This document shows, one piece after another, positions 28,203-38,007 of a stretch of 64,000 nt of DNA. This DNA comes from Moorella sp. Hama-1 (lineage in GTDB: Bacteria > Bacillota > DSM-521 > Neomoorellales > Neomoorellaceae). A program made the position numbers and the translations under genes. The notes below the pieces were generated by a model that was given only the letters and a program-made list of their open reading frames with translations, was not told the origin of the DNA and searched no databases. Where the stretch lies: contig NZ_AP024620.1 in assembly GCF_023734095.1 (NCBI RefSeq), positions 1 through 64,000 on the forward strand, read 5' to 3'. Position 1 is the stretch's first letter. The number at the start of each line of letters is the position of its first letter.

Positions 28203-28218
28203 TGCTATCATGTTAGCA
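28203..28218. promoter_or_regulatory. Near-palindromic operator of the CopG-type gene
   Basis: TGCTA and TAGCA arms surround a central CATG in a 16-bp near palindrome, 45 nt upstream of the CopG-like start. RHH antitoxins typically bind such repeats in their own promoters. Confidence 0.45.
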
Positions 28219-28355
28219 CTGCTTTGGCAACGCGGTTTTGCGGGGACAATTGTTGCGTATGCAGTAAGGTATGCAAAGGAATATTAAAACTCAGACCCGA
28301 CCAAGCGGTGATGACCTGAAAACGCCACTGTGTATCGCGACAATGATTTTTGCCC

Positions 28356-28384
28356 TTGCGTTTCCGGCCACAGTGTGCTATTAT
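28356..28384 (+). promoter_or_regulatory. Promoter of the T-box leader
   Basis: TTGCGT (28356-28361) and TATTAT (28379-28384) are spaced by 17 bp; transcription would start near 28391, at the base of the T-box leader. Confidence 0.6.
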
Positions 28385-28390
28385 AACTCA

Positions 28391-28660
28391 AAATCAATCG
28401 TGGCAAAGCGATGAGGGGGAGTGCCGGCGGCCCAATCCGGTTAGCGAGAGAGCTGGTGGCAGGTGGGAACCAGCCCGGAGGCTGCCGGGAGGCACCCCTG
28501 AGTACCCGGCGAAAAATCCTTTAGACGGGAATTAAGCCGGTGCGGTCATGTCCGTTACGCATGGAGAGAGGGTCAGGTTGGGCTTTATAACCTGGCCAAC
28601 TAGGGTGGTACCGCGGGTAAAACTCTCGTCCCTTTTTTGCAGGGGCGGGAGTTTTTATTT
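28391..28660 (+). ncRNA. T-box leader of the aminotransferase-serA-serS operon
   Basis: The diagnostic T-box AGGGTGGTACCGCG lies at about 28600-28613. It is followed by a terminator (ACTCTCGTCCC and GGGGCGGGAGT arms, then TTTTTATTTT). Stem I features are visible: GCGATGAGG near its base and AGCGAGAGAGC ... GGTGGGAACCAG in the distal part. Uncharged tRNA should bind and stabilise the antiterminator. Folding by eye gives a specifier loop GAGGCA (28489-28494), suggesting GGC (Gly) or GCA (Ala), not a serine codon. The TGGT bulge would pair with discriminator A (or wobble with G). Confidence 0.92.
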
Positions 28661-28799
28661 TACCGGGCGGATTTTACCTGCTCCCTGACCACGCTGGAGG
28701 TGGTAGCCAGAAACAGTTTAGCAGCACCAAATATTTTTCTATATAACTCAATATATGGCTATTTTATAAAGTGTTATTAAATCAAGGAGGTTGTTTTCC

Positions 28800-29960
28800 A
28801 TGACTGAAAAACAAATCTTACTTCTACCCGGGCCGACGCCGGTGCCGCCGCAGGTGGCCCTGGCCATGGCCCGGCCGGCCATCAATCACCGTGGACCGGA
28901 ATTTAAAGCCCTCTGGGAAGAAGTAACGGCCGGGCTGAAGGAGGTTTTCCAGACCCGTTCCGAGGTGGTTATTTTGACGGCCTCGGGCACGGCCGGCATG
29001 GAGGCGGCCGTGGTCAACCTCATTTCCCCCGGGGAGAAGGTCCTGGCTGTGACCATCGGCGCCTTCGGCGAGCGTTTCGTCCAGATCTGCCGCGCCTTTG
29101 ACGTGGAGGCGGAGGTCCTGGCCTTTCCTTACGGCCGGGCGGCCGACCCGGAGGTTATCGCCGAGCGCCTGGCTGCCGATAGCGGCCACCAGATTAAGGC
29201 CGTCCTGGTCCAGCATAATGAGACCTCCACCGGCGTCCTGAATGACATCCGGGCCATCAGCCGCGCCCGGGGCAACCACCCGGCCCTTCTGATCGTGGAC
29301 AGCATCAGCGGCCTGGCGGCAGCCGACCTGCCCATGGACGCCTGGCATGTCGATGTGGTCATCGCCGGCTCCCAGAAGGCCTTGATGCTGCCGCCGGGGC
29401 TGACCATGCTGGCCGTCAATGAGCGTGCCTGGCAGGCGGCCGAGAAGTGCACTAATAAGCGCTTTTACCTGGACATTAAAAAGGCCCGCAGCTCGGGTTT
29501 GAAAGGCCAGACGCCCTTTACCCCGGCGGTCTCCCTCCTCTACGGCCTGCGGGAATCCCTGCGCCTGCTGCGGGAGGAGACCCTGGTAGGCAGCTTCGCC
29601 CGCCACGCCCTGATGCGGGATATGGTGCGGGCCGGGGTGCGCAGCCTGGGACTCGATCTCCTGGCTGACGACAGCGTGGCCTCCCCGGCCGTGACGGCCG
29701 TCTGTGTACCGGAGGGGTTGAAACCAGCGGATATAATCACACCGCTACGAGAGAAATTTGGCGTGGTGGTGGCCGGCGGCCAGGGCGAGGTCAAAGATAG
29801 AGTGTTCCGCCTCGGCCACCTGGGCTATGTAAGTTTTAACGACATAATGGCGGGCCTGGCCGCCCTGGAAGCCGTCCTGGTCGACGCCGGCGTGCCGGTG
29901 ACCAGGGGTGCGGCCGTAGCGGCGGCCGGCGCCGTCCTGGGGGAAGGGACGGCGCGTTAA
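28800..29960 (+). CDS. Class V aminotransferase (serine/alanine-glyoxylate type; possible serine-pathway transaminase)
   Basis: A 386-residue PLP enzyme of fold type I. PGPTPVPPQVALAMARP at the N-terminus, HNETSTGVLND and the PLP lysine in AGSQKALMLPPGL match the alanine-glyoxylate or serine-pyruvate aminotransferase group. In many Clostridia and archaea a member of this family, encoded next to serA, replaces SerC as phosphoserine aminotransferase. ATG 28800 follows AAGGAGG. It lies behind the T-box, in front of serA and serS. Confidence 0.9.
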   Translation: MTEKQILLLPGPTPVPPQVALAMARPAINHRGPEFKALWEEVTAGLKEVFQTRSEVVILTASGTAGMEAAVVNLISPGEKVLAVTIGAFGERFVQICRAFDVEAEVLAFPYGRAADPEVIAERLAADSGHQIKAVLVQHNETSTGVLNDIRAISRARGNHPALLIVDSISGLAAADLPMDAWHVDVVIAGSQKALMLPPGLTMLAVNERAWQAAEKCTNKRFYLDIKKARSSGLKGQTPFTPAVSLLYGLRESLRLLREETLVGSFARHALMRDMVRAGVRSLGLDLLADDSVASPAVTAVCVPEGLKPADIITPLREKFGVVVAGGQGEVKDRVFRLGHLGYVSFNDIMAGLAALEAVLVDAGVPVTRGAAVAAAGAVLGEGTAR

Positions 29961-30104
29961 ACCGGTTGATTATGGCAAGGCAAATGGGATGCGGCAGGTG
30001 CTGGCAGCTCCGCCAGGACCACCGCGGGAGCAGAAAAAGTCAGCGTGGGGAGCTTGTTTTGGGCATAAGCTTGTTTATACTTCGTAGAGAGGGGAGAACG
30101 CGGG

Positions 30105-31682
30105 ATGCGTGTTTTAGCTCTGGACGGTATTGACGGCAGGGGCCTGGATCTCCTCCGGGAGGCCGGCCTGGAGGTAACGGCCGGCGGTAAAATGAGCGAG
30201 GAAGAACTTAAAGCAGCCTTACGGGATTACGAGGCCCTCATCGTCCGCAGCGGTACCAGGGTGACGGCGGCGGCCCTGGCTATCGCCCGGAAACTAAAGA
30301 TTATCGGCCGGGCCGGGGTGGGTACCGATAATATCGACGTGGCCGCGGCCACCGAGGGCGGCATCGTCGTGGTCAACGCCCCGGAGGGCAACACCGTCGC
30401 CGCCGCCGAACACACTGTAGCCATGATGCTGGCCCTGGCCCGCAACATCCCCCAGGCCAGTGCGGCCTTAAAACAGGGCGTCTGGGAGAAGAAGAAGTAT
30501 GTCGGCGTCGAACTGCGGGGCAAAACCCTGGGGGTAATCGGCCTGGGCAAGATCGGCCGGGAGGTGGCCCGCCGCGCCCGGGGCTTAGAAATGAGGGTCC
30601 TGGCCCATGACCCCTACGTGGCCCCGGAGCAGGCCGCCCACCTGGAGATCGAACTGGTGCCCCTGGAGGACCTCCTTAGGAAGGCTGACTTTGTAACCGT
30701 GCACCTGCCCCTGACGAAGGACACCCGGCACCTCCTGGACCGGGAGAAGCTGGGCCTCCTGAAGCCCGGGGCCAGGGTGCTGAATGTCGCCCGGGGGGGT
30801 ATAATCGACGAGGCAGCCCTTTATGAAGCCCTGCAATCCGGCCACCTGGCCGGGGCGGCCCTGGATGTCTTCGAAGAAGAACCCCTCCGGGAGAGCCCCC
30901 TGCTGGAACTGGAGAACGTCATTGTCACCCCCCACCTGGGGGCTTCCACGGCGGAGGCCCAGGCGGCGGTGGCGGTAGAGGTAGCCGGGGATATCGTCCG
31001 CTGCCTGCGGGGTGAACCCGTCCTCAACGCCGTTAATATCCCGGTGGTGCGGGGCCACCTGGCGGAGGTCCTCCACCCCTACCTGCAATTGGCGGAGAAG
31101 CTGGGTAGTTTCCTTTCCCAGTTAATGGAGAGCCCCATTCTCACGGCCGAAATTTGCTTTAATGGTGACCTGGCCCGCTATGACCTGGCCTCCCTAACCA
31201 GTTCCTTTTTAAAGGGCCTCTTCCGGCCCCTGCTGGCCGATGCCGTTAACTATGTCAACGCCCCCCTGGTGGCCAGGAAGCGGGGCCTCCGCATCCGGGA
31301 GAAGAAGAGCCTGGAGATGGAGTACTACACTAACTTGATCCGCGTAGAGGTACGCGGCCGGCGGGAGAGCCACCGCCTGGCCGGGACCGTCGATCAGGGC
31401 GGGGAGCCGCGCCTGGTCAACCTGGACGGTTACAGCGTCGACGCCGTCCCGGCCGGGCACCTGCTGGTGGTACCCCATTTAGACCGGCCGCGGATTATCG
31501 GGCCGGTGGCCCTGGCCATCGGTGACCACGGCGTTAATATCGCCAGCATGCAGGTGGGTCGCCGGGAAAAGGGCGGCCAGGCCGTCATGCTTCTGGGGGT
31601 GGATTCCGAGGTGCCCCGGCCGGCCCTGGACGCTATTCGCCAGGTGGACGGCGTCCTGGATGTCCGTTATATTGATCTCTAA
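30105..31682 (+). CDS. serA: D-3-phosphoglycerate dehydrogenase
   Basis: First enzyme of serine biosynthesis; oxidises 3-phosphoglycerate with NAD. The 525-residue protein has the long SerA form: catalytic Arg/Glu/His dehydrogenase core with Rossmann motif GLGKIGREVARRARG and NVARGGIIDEAAL, HLGASTAEAQ, then an intervening domain and a C-terminal ACT domain (HGVNIASMQVGRREKGGQA) for allosteric serine binding. ATG 30105 follows GGGGAGAACG. Co-directional with the aminotransferase and serS. Confidence 0.96.
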   Translation: MRVLALDGIDGRGLDLLREAGLEVTAGGKMSEEELKAALRDYEALIVRSGTRVTAAALAIARKLKIIGRAGVGTDNIDVAAATEGGIVVVNAPEGNTVAAAEHTVAMMLALARNIPQASAALKQGVWEKKKYVGVELRGKTLGVIGLGKIGREVARRARGLEMRVLAHDPYVAPEQAAHLEIELVPLEDLLRKADFVTVHLPLTKDTRHLLDREKLGLLKPGARVLNVARGGIIDEAALYEALQSGHLAGAALDVFEEEPLRESPLLELENVIVTPHLGASTAEAQAAVAVEVAGDIVRCLRGEPVLNAVNIPVVRGHLAEVLHPYLQLAEKLGSFLSQLMESPILTAEICFNGDLARYDLASLTSSFLKGLFRPLLADAVNYVNAPLVARKRGLRIREKKSLEMEYYTNLIRVEVRGRRESHRLAGTVDQGGEPRLVNLDGYSVDAVPAGHLLVVPHLDRPRIIGPVALAIGDHGVNIASMQVGRREKGGQAVMLLGVDSEVPRPALDAIRQVDGVLDVRYIDL

Positions 31683-31773
31683 AGGGGCAAACAAAATTTG
31701 CCCTCCGCCGGCAAGAGTGGCATAATAATGGCAGGATTATCCGCAGTTACTGGTTGAAAGGAGAGCGGCTTTT

Positions 31774-33057
31774 TTGCTGGATATTAGAGTGGTACGCCAG
31801 GATCCGGAGGGGGTGGCCCGGGGATTGGCCCGCCGGGGCCTTAAGGCCGGCCTGGACCACTTCCTGGCTCTGGATGCCCGGCGCCGGAACCTCCTGGTCG
31901 AGGTTGAGGGATTGAAAAACAAGCGCAACCAGGTTTCGGCCGAGGTGGCCCGGTTAAAGAAAAGCGGCCAGGATGCCACCGCCTTAATCGCCTCCATGCG
32001 GGAGGTGGGGGACCGCATTAAAGAGCTGGATGACCGGGTCCGGGAGGTTGAGAACGAGCTCCAGCAGGAGATGCTGAAGCTGCCCAATGTCCCCCATACG
32101 TCTGTACCCGAGGGCTTGAGCGACGCCGACAATCAACCCGTCCGCCACTGGGGCGAGCTACCGCGTTTTGACTTTGAGCCCCGGCCCCACTGGGATATAG
32201 CCGAGGACCTGGGGATCATTGACTTTGAGCGCGGCGGCAAGGTGGCCGGGGCACGCTTCGTCTTTTACCGCGGTGCCGGGGCGCGGCTGGAACGGGCTTT
32301 AATCAACTTCATGCTCGACCTGCATACCATCAAGCACGGTTATCAGGAAATCTTTCCTCCATACCTGGTCAACAGCGCCAGCATGCTGGGCACCGGCCAG
32401 CTACCCAAGTTCGCCGAGGATATGTTCCATGTCGAGGGGACGGACTACTACCTTATTCCCACGGCCGAGGTGCCGGTGACCAATCTCTACCGGGGGGAGA
32501 TCCTGCCGGACGAGAAGCTGCCTATCTACCATGTGGCCTATAGCGCCTGTTTCCGGGCCGAGGCCGGCGCCGCCGGCCGGGATACCCGCGGCCTTATCCG
32601 CCAGCACCAGTTCAACAAGGTAGAACTGGTCAAGTTCACCCGGCCCGGGGATTCTTATGATGAACTGGAGAAGCTGACCCGGGACGCCGAGGAGGTCCTA
32701 CAGCTCCTGGGCCTGCCCTACCGGGTGGTGGCCCTCTGCGCCGGTGACCTGGGCTTTGCGGCGGCCAAGACCTACGACCTGGAGGTATGGTTGCCGGCAG
32801 CCGCCACCTACCGGGAGATCTCTTCCTGCAGCAACTTTGAAGACTTCCAGGCCCGCCGGGCCGATATCCGCTTCCGGCCCGGCCCCAAGGAGAAGCCGCG
32901 CCTGGTCCATACCTTGAACGGTTCCGGGGTGGCCGTCGGCCGGACGGTGGCCGCCATCCTGGAGAACTACCAGCAGGCGGATGGCTCGGTGCTCATTCCC
33001 CCCGCCTTAAAACCCTATATGGGGGGCCTTACAGCCATCAAGCCCGGGCAGGATTAA
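31774..33057 (+). CDS. serS: Seryl-tRNA synthetase
   Basis: Class II synthetase charging tRNA-Ser. The 427-residue protein has the N-terminal coiled-coil arm that grips the long variable arm of tRNA-Ser (residues about 30-105), then motif 2 ([23 protein letters not shown] begins near 260) and motif 3 ([19 protein letters not shown]). The TTG start follows GAAAGGAGAG. It follows serA within one operon, and all four tRNA-Ser isoacceptors are encoded 5-7 kb downstream. Confidence 0.96.
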   Translation: MLDIRVVRQDPEGVARGLARRGLKAGLDHFLALDARRRNLLVEVEGLKNKRNQVSAEVARLKKSGQDATALIASMREVGDRIKELDDRVREVENELQQEMLKLPNVPHTSVPEGLSDADNQPVRHWGELPRFDFEPRPHWDIAEDLGIIDFERGGKVAGARFVFYRGAGARLERALINFMLDLHTIKHGYQEIFPPYLVNSASMLGTGQLPKFAEDMFHVEGTDYYLIPTAEVPVTNLYRGEILPDEKLPIYHVAYSACFRAEAGAAGRDTRGLIRQHQFNKVELVKFTRPGDSYDELEKLTRDAEEVLQLLGLPYRVVALCAGDLGFAAAKTYDLEVWLPAAATYREISSCSNFEDFQARRADIRFRPGPKEKPRLVHTLNGSGVAVGRTVAAILENYQQADGSVLIPPALKPYMGGLTAIKPGQD

Positions 33058-33061
33058 CCCT

Positions 33062-34540
33062 ATGGACCCGGCCCTCCATGAGCTGACCGGCCAGTACTGG
33101 TACTGGTCCCTTTTCTTCTTTATCTACGGCCTGTCCTTCTTTCTCATGGGCTTCGGCATCCTCGTCCGGGCCAGATGGGGGAGCGACCTGACCCTGGGGC
33201 GACGGTTACCCTGCCTGGCCATTTTTGGCCTGTTACACGGGGCCAACGAATGGGGCTATATCTTTATCCCGGGGCAAATGGTGGCCGAGGGCTGGCAAAC
33301 CCTGCGGGGGGCCCTTTTAAACGGCGGCCACGCTCTACTCTTGGCCCTTTCTTATACCTTTTTGCTGGCCTTTGGCATTAACCTCCTGGCGGATACCAGG
33401 AACTGGCCCCGCTGGGTAAGGCTCCTGCCGGCCCTGGGCCTGGGGGGCTGGGCTGCAATTTTCCTGCTTACTTTTCCCGGTAACGGGGCGGCGACGGACC
33501 CCTGGCTGGTTGCAGGAGATATTATGGCCCGCTATTTGCTGGCCGTACCGGGGTCTATCCTCAGTGCCACAGCCATCCTGGCCCAGGGAGAGGAGCTGGC
33601 CCCCTTGCGCCGGCACTTCCTCAAGTTTTACCTAACCGGTTCCGCCGCGGCCCTGTTTCTTTATACCTTTGCCGGGGGCCTGCTGGTGCCGCCGGCGCCT
33701 TTTTTCCCCGCCAGTATTCTCAATACCAACCTGTTAATGGGCCTGGGAGTGCCGGCCCCGGCCCTGCGCATCCTCAGCAGCATCCTGGTGGCCTACTTTA
33801 TCTTTCGCCTCCTGGAGGTTTACGACGCCGAAGAGCAACGCTACCGGGAGATAGTCCGGGAACGGGAGATGCTCTGGCAGGAAAGGGAGAAGATCCGCCG
33901 CGACCTCCACGACGGGGTGATCCAGTCCATTTACGGCCTGGCCCTGGGCCTGGAACATAGCCGGGGCCTGCTGGCGGATAACCCGGCGGCGGCAGCCTCC
34001 CGGTTACAGGTCCTCTCCCACCAGGCGGAAGGGATAATCGACGACCTGCGGGGTTACCTGGCCGGGCTGCACCTGGGCCGGGAGCTGCCCCCGGACCCGG
34101 TGACCATTATTAAGGACCGGGCGGCAGACCTGGGGCAGGATAACGCTTTCAATGTTAGCTGGCACATCCAGGGGACGGCCCCCTCCGGTCTGGATGCTGA
34201 CCAGCGGGACCATCTCTACCATATGGTGACGGAGATCTTCAGCAATATCCGCCGGCACGCCCGGGCCAGCCAGGTCCGGGTCCAGGTGGACCTGGGAACC
34301 GATGGTTTCAAAACGACCATTAAAGATAATGGCACCGGCCTGGCGGGCCTGGCATCGGCCCATCAGGAATATGGTACTGGCCAGGGCCTGGGCAACCTGC
34401 GACAGCGGGCCACCCTGGCCGGGGGCTGGCTGGAAATTCAGGGGCAGCCGGGCCGGGGTACGGCGGTGACCTTCTGGTTGCCCTACGCTGTTGGTGGCGG
34501 GAGGGACGGGGATGCCCATCCACGTGGTGCTGGTCGATGA
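33062..34540 (+). CDS. Membrane sensor histidine kinase (HisKA_3, NarL-type partner)
   Basis: A 492-residue kinase. Residues 1-255 contain about seven hydrophobic segments with no recognised ligand domain. The dimerisation domain has phospho-acceptor His283 in REKIRRDLHDGVIQSIYGLA. The HATPase domain shows DNGTGLAG and GTGQGLGNLRQRATLAGG. The start lies 4 nt after serS, so it may be co-transcribed. The signal it senses is unknown; its cognate regulator overlaps its 3' end. Confidence 0.9.
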   Translation: MDPALHELTGQYWYWSLFFFIYGLSFFLMGFGILVRARWGSDLTLGRRLPCLAIFGLLHGANEWGYIFIPGQMVAEGWQTLRGALLNGGHALLLALSYTFLLAFGINLLADTRNWPRWVRLLPALGLGGWAAIFLLTFPGNGAATDPWLVAGDIMARYLLAVPGSILSATAILAQGEELAPLRRHFLKFYLTGSAAALFLYTFAGGLLVPPAPFFPASILNTNLLMGLGVPAPALRILSSILVAYFIFRLLEVYDAEEQRYREIVREREMLWQEREKIRRDLHDGVIQSIYGLALGLEHSRGLLADNPAAAASRLQVLSHQAEGIIDDLRGYLAGLHLGRELPPDPVTIIKDRAADLGQDNAFNVSWHIQGTAPSGLDADQRDHLYHMVTEIFSNIRRHARASQVRVQVDLGTDGFKTTIKDNGTGLAGLASAHQEYGTGQGLGNLRQRATLAGGWLEIQGQPGRGTAVTFWLPYAVGGGRDGDAHPRGAGR

Positions 34541-35177
34541 TCACGCTGTTGTCCGGGAAGGCTTAAAAGCCCTTCTAAACCGGGAAGCAGATATCGAGGT
34601 GGTGGGTGAAACCGGTTCTGCTGCCGGGGTCCTGGACCTGGTGCAGGAGGCCCGGCCGGAGGTAGTAGTTATGGATCTCCAGCTGGGGGCAGGCCAGAAC
34701 GGCGTTGAGGCCACCAGGGAGCTGGTCAAGAAAAAACCGGCGGTTAAAGTGGTCATCCTCAGTATGTATGATGACGAAGAATTAGTTTTCCGAGCCCTGG
34801 AAGCGGGGGCCAAGGGTTATGTTTTAAAAAGAGCCGGGGTGGAGGAGCTGGTGACAGCCATTCGCCTGGTAAATAGCGGCGATGCCTACCTGGATCCCCG
34901 GATAGCGCGGCGGGTAATCGAAGGCCTGCAAAATAGGTTGCCCTTCACCCGGGCGGCGGAAACCGCAGAACCGGAGCTCACCGAACGGGAGACGGAGGTT
35001 TTACGCCTGGCCGCCGAAGGGTTGACCAACGCCGAGATCGCCCGGCGGCTGGTCATCAGCGTCAAAACCGTCCAGGCCCACCGGGCCAACATCATGCAAA
35101 AACTGGGCCTCCACGACCGGGTGGACCTGGTCAAGTACGCCATTAAAAAAGGAATTCTCAAGCTGGAGGCTGACTAA
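34512..35177 (+). CDS. NarL/LuxR-type response regulator
   Basis: A 221-residue regulator. The receiver has acid pair Asp9-Asp10 (LVDDHAVVREG), phospho-acceptor Asp55 (VVVMDLQ) and the conserved lysine in YVLKRAG. The C-terminal LuxR HTH is LTERETEVLRLAAEGLTNAE through SVKTVQAHRANIMQKLGL. ATG 34512 overlaps the kinase gene by 29 nt and has GGGAGGGACGGGG upstream. Target genes are not evident; the DoxX gene follows 240 nt later. Confidence 0.93.
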   Translation: MPIHVVLVDDHAVVREGLKALLNREADIEVVGETGSAAGVLDLVQEARPEVVVMDLQLGAGQNGVEATRELVKKKPAVKVVILSMYDDEELVFRALEAGAKGYVLKRAGVEELVTAIRLVNSGDAYLDPRIARRVIEGLQNRLPFTRAAETAEPELTERETEVLRLAAEGLTNAEIARRLVISVKTVQAHRANIMQKLGLHDRVDLVKYAIKKGILKLEAD

Positions 35178-35418
35178 GCCACCTTCCCCTGAAAGTATAT
35201 CGCTATGACGCCTCTGGAACTTCATGGGGCATCAGGAGAGGAGGCAACTGCCGGAGCGCTTTTTTAGTTCCTTGCCATTCCGCTGGGGCAACCACTTTTT
35301 TGTTCCGCCTGGATAGGGTGGTGAATCGAGGCCGAAAATAGGTTCCCGAACCGATAGGTTCTTTCTCCTCCGGTGTGTATATTAAAAGTGCGGAAACTAT
35401 CACAAGGAGGAGAGGGAA

Positions 35419-35931
35419 GTGCTGAACTTTCTAAGGGATCGCCGCTTGAGCATCGTCTGGACGGTAGTGCGGCTCTGGCTGGGCTGGCAGTGGCTGGAGG
35501 CCGGTCTCCACAAACTGTCCGACCCCAAATGGATGCAAACCGGCGTCGCCCTGAAGGGTTACTGGACCAAAGCCGTGGGGACACCGGACTTGATCCACTA
35601 CGGCTGGTATAAGGACTTTTTAGGCGGGTTGCTGAACAGCGGCTCCTACACCTGGTTCGCCAAGCTGGTAGCTGTGGGGGAATTTTTGACGGGTGTAGCC
35701 TTGATCCTGGGGGTAGTGACGGTCTTTGCCCTGGCCGTGGGAGCCTTTATGAATTTCAATTATATGCTGGCTGGAACTACCAGTACCAACCCGGTTTTAT
35801 ACACCCTGGCCATTATCTTGCTGCTGGCTGGCAGTGCCGCCTATTACTATGGCGTCGACCGCGTGCTCTTTAACTACCTGCGGCGGGATAAAAACGGCGC
35901 CCTGGATAAAGCCATCCCGGCCCATAAGTAG
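35419..35931 (+). CDS. DoxX-family membrane protein
   Basis: A 170-residue integral membrane protein with four hydrophobic segments (VWTVVRLWLGWQWLEAGLHK; FAKLVAVGEFLTGVALILG; VFALAVGAFMNFNYMLAG; TLAIILLLAGSAAYYYG). It resembles DoxX/DoxD subunits associated with quinone-linked sulfur oxidation, though many members have no known role. GTG 35419 follows AAGGAGGAGAGG. A strong terminator lies 50 nt after the stop. Confidence 0.82.
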   Translation: MLNFLRDRRLSIVWTVVRLWLGWQWLEAGLHKLSDPKWMQTGVALKGYWTKAVGTPDLIHYGWYKDFLGGLLNSGSYTWFAKLVAVGEFLTGVALILGVVTVFALAVGAFMNFNYMLAGTTSTNPVLYTLAIILLLAGSAAYYYGVDRVLFNYLRRDKNGALDKAIPAHK

Positions 35932-35981
35932 GGTTTCGTACCAGAGGCACCGTAATCCAGAACGCGGCTGGAGATAGAGGC

Positions 35982-36020
35982 AACCCCGGTTTCCCCCAGG
36001 AAACCGGGGTTACTCTTTTT
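35982..36020 (+). terminator. Rho-independent terminator after the DoxX gene
   Basis: The 13-bp arms AACCCCGGTTTCC and GGAAACCGGGGTT are followed by ACTCTTTTT. From 36021 to 36385 I see no gene, repeat or convincing promoter. Confidence 0.88.
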
Positions 36021-36385
36021 CTTTATCTTTTTTTCGACTAGCGCATCTTCCGGAGCCGGTTATATTTGCGCGCCCTTTGCAGGCTGCGGGTACGGCCAAT
36101 ACTGCCCTGGGGGCCGCCAACAAGTTGACACGCAGTTCCCCTGTGAAAGCCAGCAAGCATTCACCCTTCCCGTTCTCCCAGCTGGCTCGCCGGATAAACC
36201 AGAGCCTGACAATATCCTCCGAGCGGATTTAACGGCAATTTTTACTTAGTTGTAAAGGAATATTGGTAATGGCAGCGAACAATATATGCCAGCAGTGATG
36301 TGCAGGGAGTCCCGCTGGCTGGTTGCACCCGTCGCCGTCGGCCAATAGGAAAGCATATTCCTGCCGGCTGAGGAGGTAAAGAGCA

Positions 36386-37616
36386 GTGAGTTTAGAAAAA
36401 ATCAGGATCCTCATTGCCGACGACCAGGCCCTGATGTGCGATGGCCTGAAGACGATCCTTGAGCTGGAAGCAGATATGGAAGTGGTAGGCACGGCCGCCG
36501 ATGGTCAGGAAACGTGGGCTATGGTGCAACATTTGACCCCGGACGTAGTGTTGCTGGACGTGCGTATGCCGGTTATGGATGGGGTGGAATGTGTCAGGTT
36601 AATTAAAGAGCAGTTCCTGCCAATAAAAGTGATTATGCTGACCACCTTCGACGACGAGGATTATATCCTACCAGGTAATGCCCCTGGAGAAGAAGGGCGA
36701 CCGCCTGGTGGTGGCCACGGCGGCTCCCTTAAACCTGGCAGCTATGGACGAAATTTTTGTCTCCACCGGCTTGATGGCCAGCCCCGTCTTGGCCTTGCAG
36801 GGAGAGATCCGGCGGGCGATTGACAAGTACTACAGCACCCCGGCGGTGTTCCCGGCAGCGCCGGAGGCAGGCGCGGCCACGGGCGATGAGGAACAAACGG
36901 CGGCCGACGGAGGACCGGTGGCCCGCCTGGTGGATGCTATCTTGGAACGGGCTATTGCGGCCGGGGCGAGCGACATCCATATTATTCCCCAGGAAAAAAC
37001 CCTGGAAGTGCGTTTCCGTATCGACGGCATTCTCCAGGACGACCTGGCCCTCCCCCGTGCCAACCATGGGCCGGTGATCACCCGGCTCAAGGTCATGGCC
37101 CGCCTGGACATTGCCGAGCACCGCCTGCCCCAGGACGGCAGAATCCAGCTGAAACTGGATAGCGCCCCCGTCGACGTGCGGGTGGCGACGATGCCGACGG
37201 TCTGGGGCGAGAAGGTGGTCTGCCGTCTCCTGGATGCGCGCCAGGGCGTGTGGGACCTGGATAAGCTGGGCTTCTCGCCCTGTAACCTGGAGCGTTTTAA
37301 AAGGCTCATCTCCCGGCCCCACGGGCTGGTGCTGGTGACCGGGCCCACCGGCAGCGGCAAAACCACCACCCTTTACGCCGCCCTTAATCACATCAATGAC
37401 CGCCGCCGGAATATCGTCACCCTGGAAGACCCGGTGGAATACCTGCTGCCCGGCATCAGCCAGACGGCCATCAATCCCCGGGCCGGGCTCACCTTCTCGA
37501 GCGGGTTGCGGGCGCTCTTGCGCCAGGATCCCAACGTTATCCCCAATGCTCCTGTCGTGGCCCTGGCAAATAATCCCACGATTTTAATAGCGGAGGTCGT
37601 GAAGATAATTGGTTAA
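36386..37616 (+). pseudogene. Composite remnant: response-regulator receiver + GspE/PilB ATPase + ABC ATPase scrap
   Basis: Bases 36386 to about 36667 encode a NarL-type receiver (DD at 12-13, Asp58, DVRMPVMDG) that stops at TTFDDEDYIL. In a shifted frame the sequence becomes a type II/IV secretion ATPase from YQVMPLEKKGDRL (about 36669), with Walker A GPTGSGKTTTLY and the Asp box VTLEDPVEY. At NVI (about 37542) it departs into VVALANNPTILIA, resembling the region before an ABC Walker B, then stops. All three pieces lack essential parts. Some 300 ATPase residues remain open. Confidence 0.75.
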
Positions 37617-37758
37617 ATTTGGGGATAAAAACTTACTGTTGGGAAACTTTCTTTTTGCCACCAGAGTTATTATACTGTACCCGAGGTGAAAAATGTGGCC
37701 CTGACCTGCGGTTGGGTGACGATATCACCGTTCGATGACAAAATGCGGCGAAAACCTT

Positions 37759-37788
37759 TTGACAGCCGCCGGGAGCATGTGTTATACT
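37759..37788 (+). promoter_or_regulatory. Promoter of the first tRNA-Ser gene
   Basis: TTGACA (37759-37764) and TATACT (37783-37788) are separated by 18 bp, about 16 nt before the tRNA. Confidence 0.8.
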
Positions 37789-37803
37789 ATCTTTGTTAAT
37801 CGT

Positions 37804-37894
37804 GGAGGGGTGTCCGAGCGGTTTATGGAGCTGGTCTTGAAAACCAGTGATGCTCTCACGGGCACCGTGGGTTCGAATCCCACCCCCTCCGCCA
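37804..37894 (+). tRNA. tRNA-Ser (anticodon TGA)
   Basis: Class II tRNA with long variable arm. Acceptor GGAGGGG pairs with CCCCTCC, discriminator G, encoded CCA. Anticodon loop CTTGAAA (TGA at 37838-37840), T-loop GTTCGAATCC. Confidence 0.96.
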
Positions 37895-37906
37895 GCAAGC
37901 TCATAT

Positions 37907-38002
37907 GGAGAGATGGCCGAGTAGGTCGAAGGCGGTCGCCTGCTAAGCGATTGTACAGGACTAAAACCTGTACCGTGGGTTCGAATCCCACTCTCTCCGC
38001 CA
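37907..38002 (+). tRNA. tRNA-Ser (anticodon GCT)
   Basis: Class II tRNA 12 nt after the previous one. Acceptor GGAGAGA pairs with TCTCTCC, anticodon loop CTGCTAA (GCT at 37942-37944), long variable arm, T-loop GTTCGAATCC, encoded CCA. Confidence 0.96.
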
Positions 38003-38007
38003 TTTTA

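Noticed and set aside
36729-37391. 220-codon antisense frame in the composite pseudogene
   Set aside because: Mirror of the GspE-type coding sequence; no own RBS or domain.
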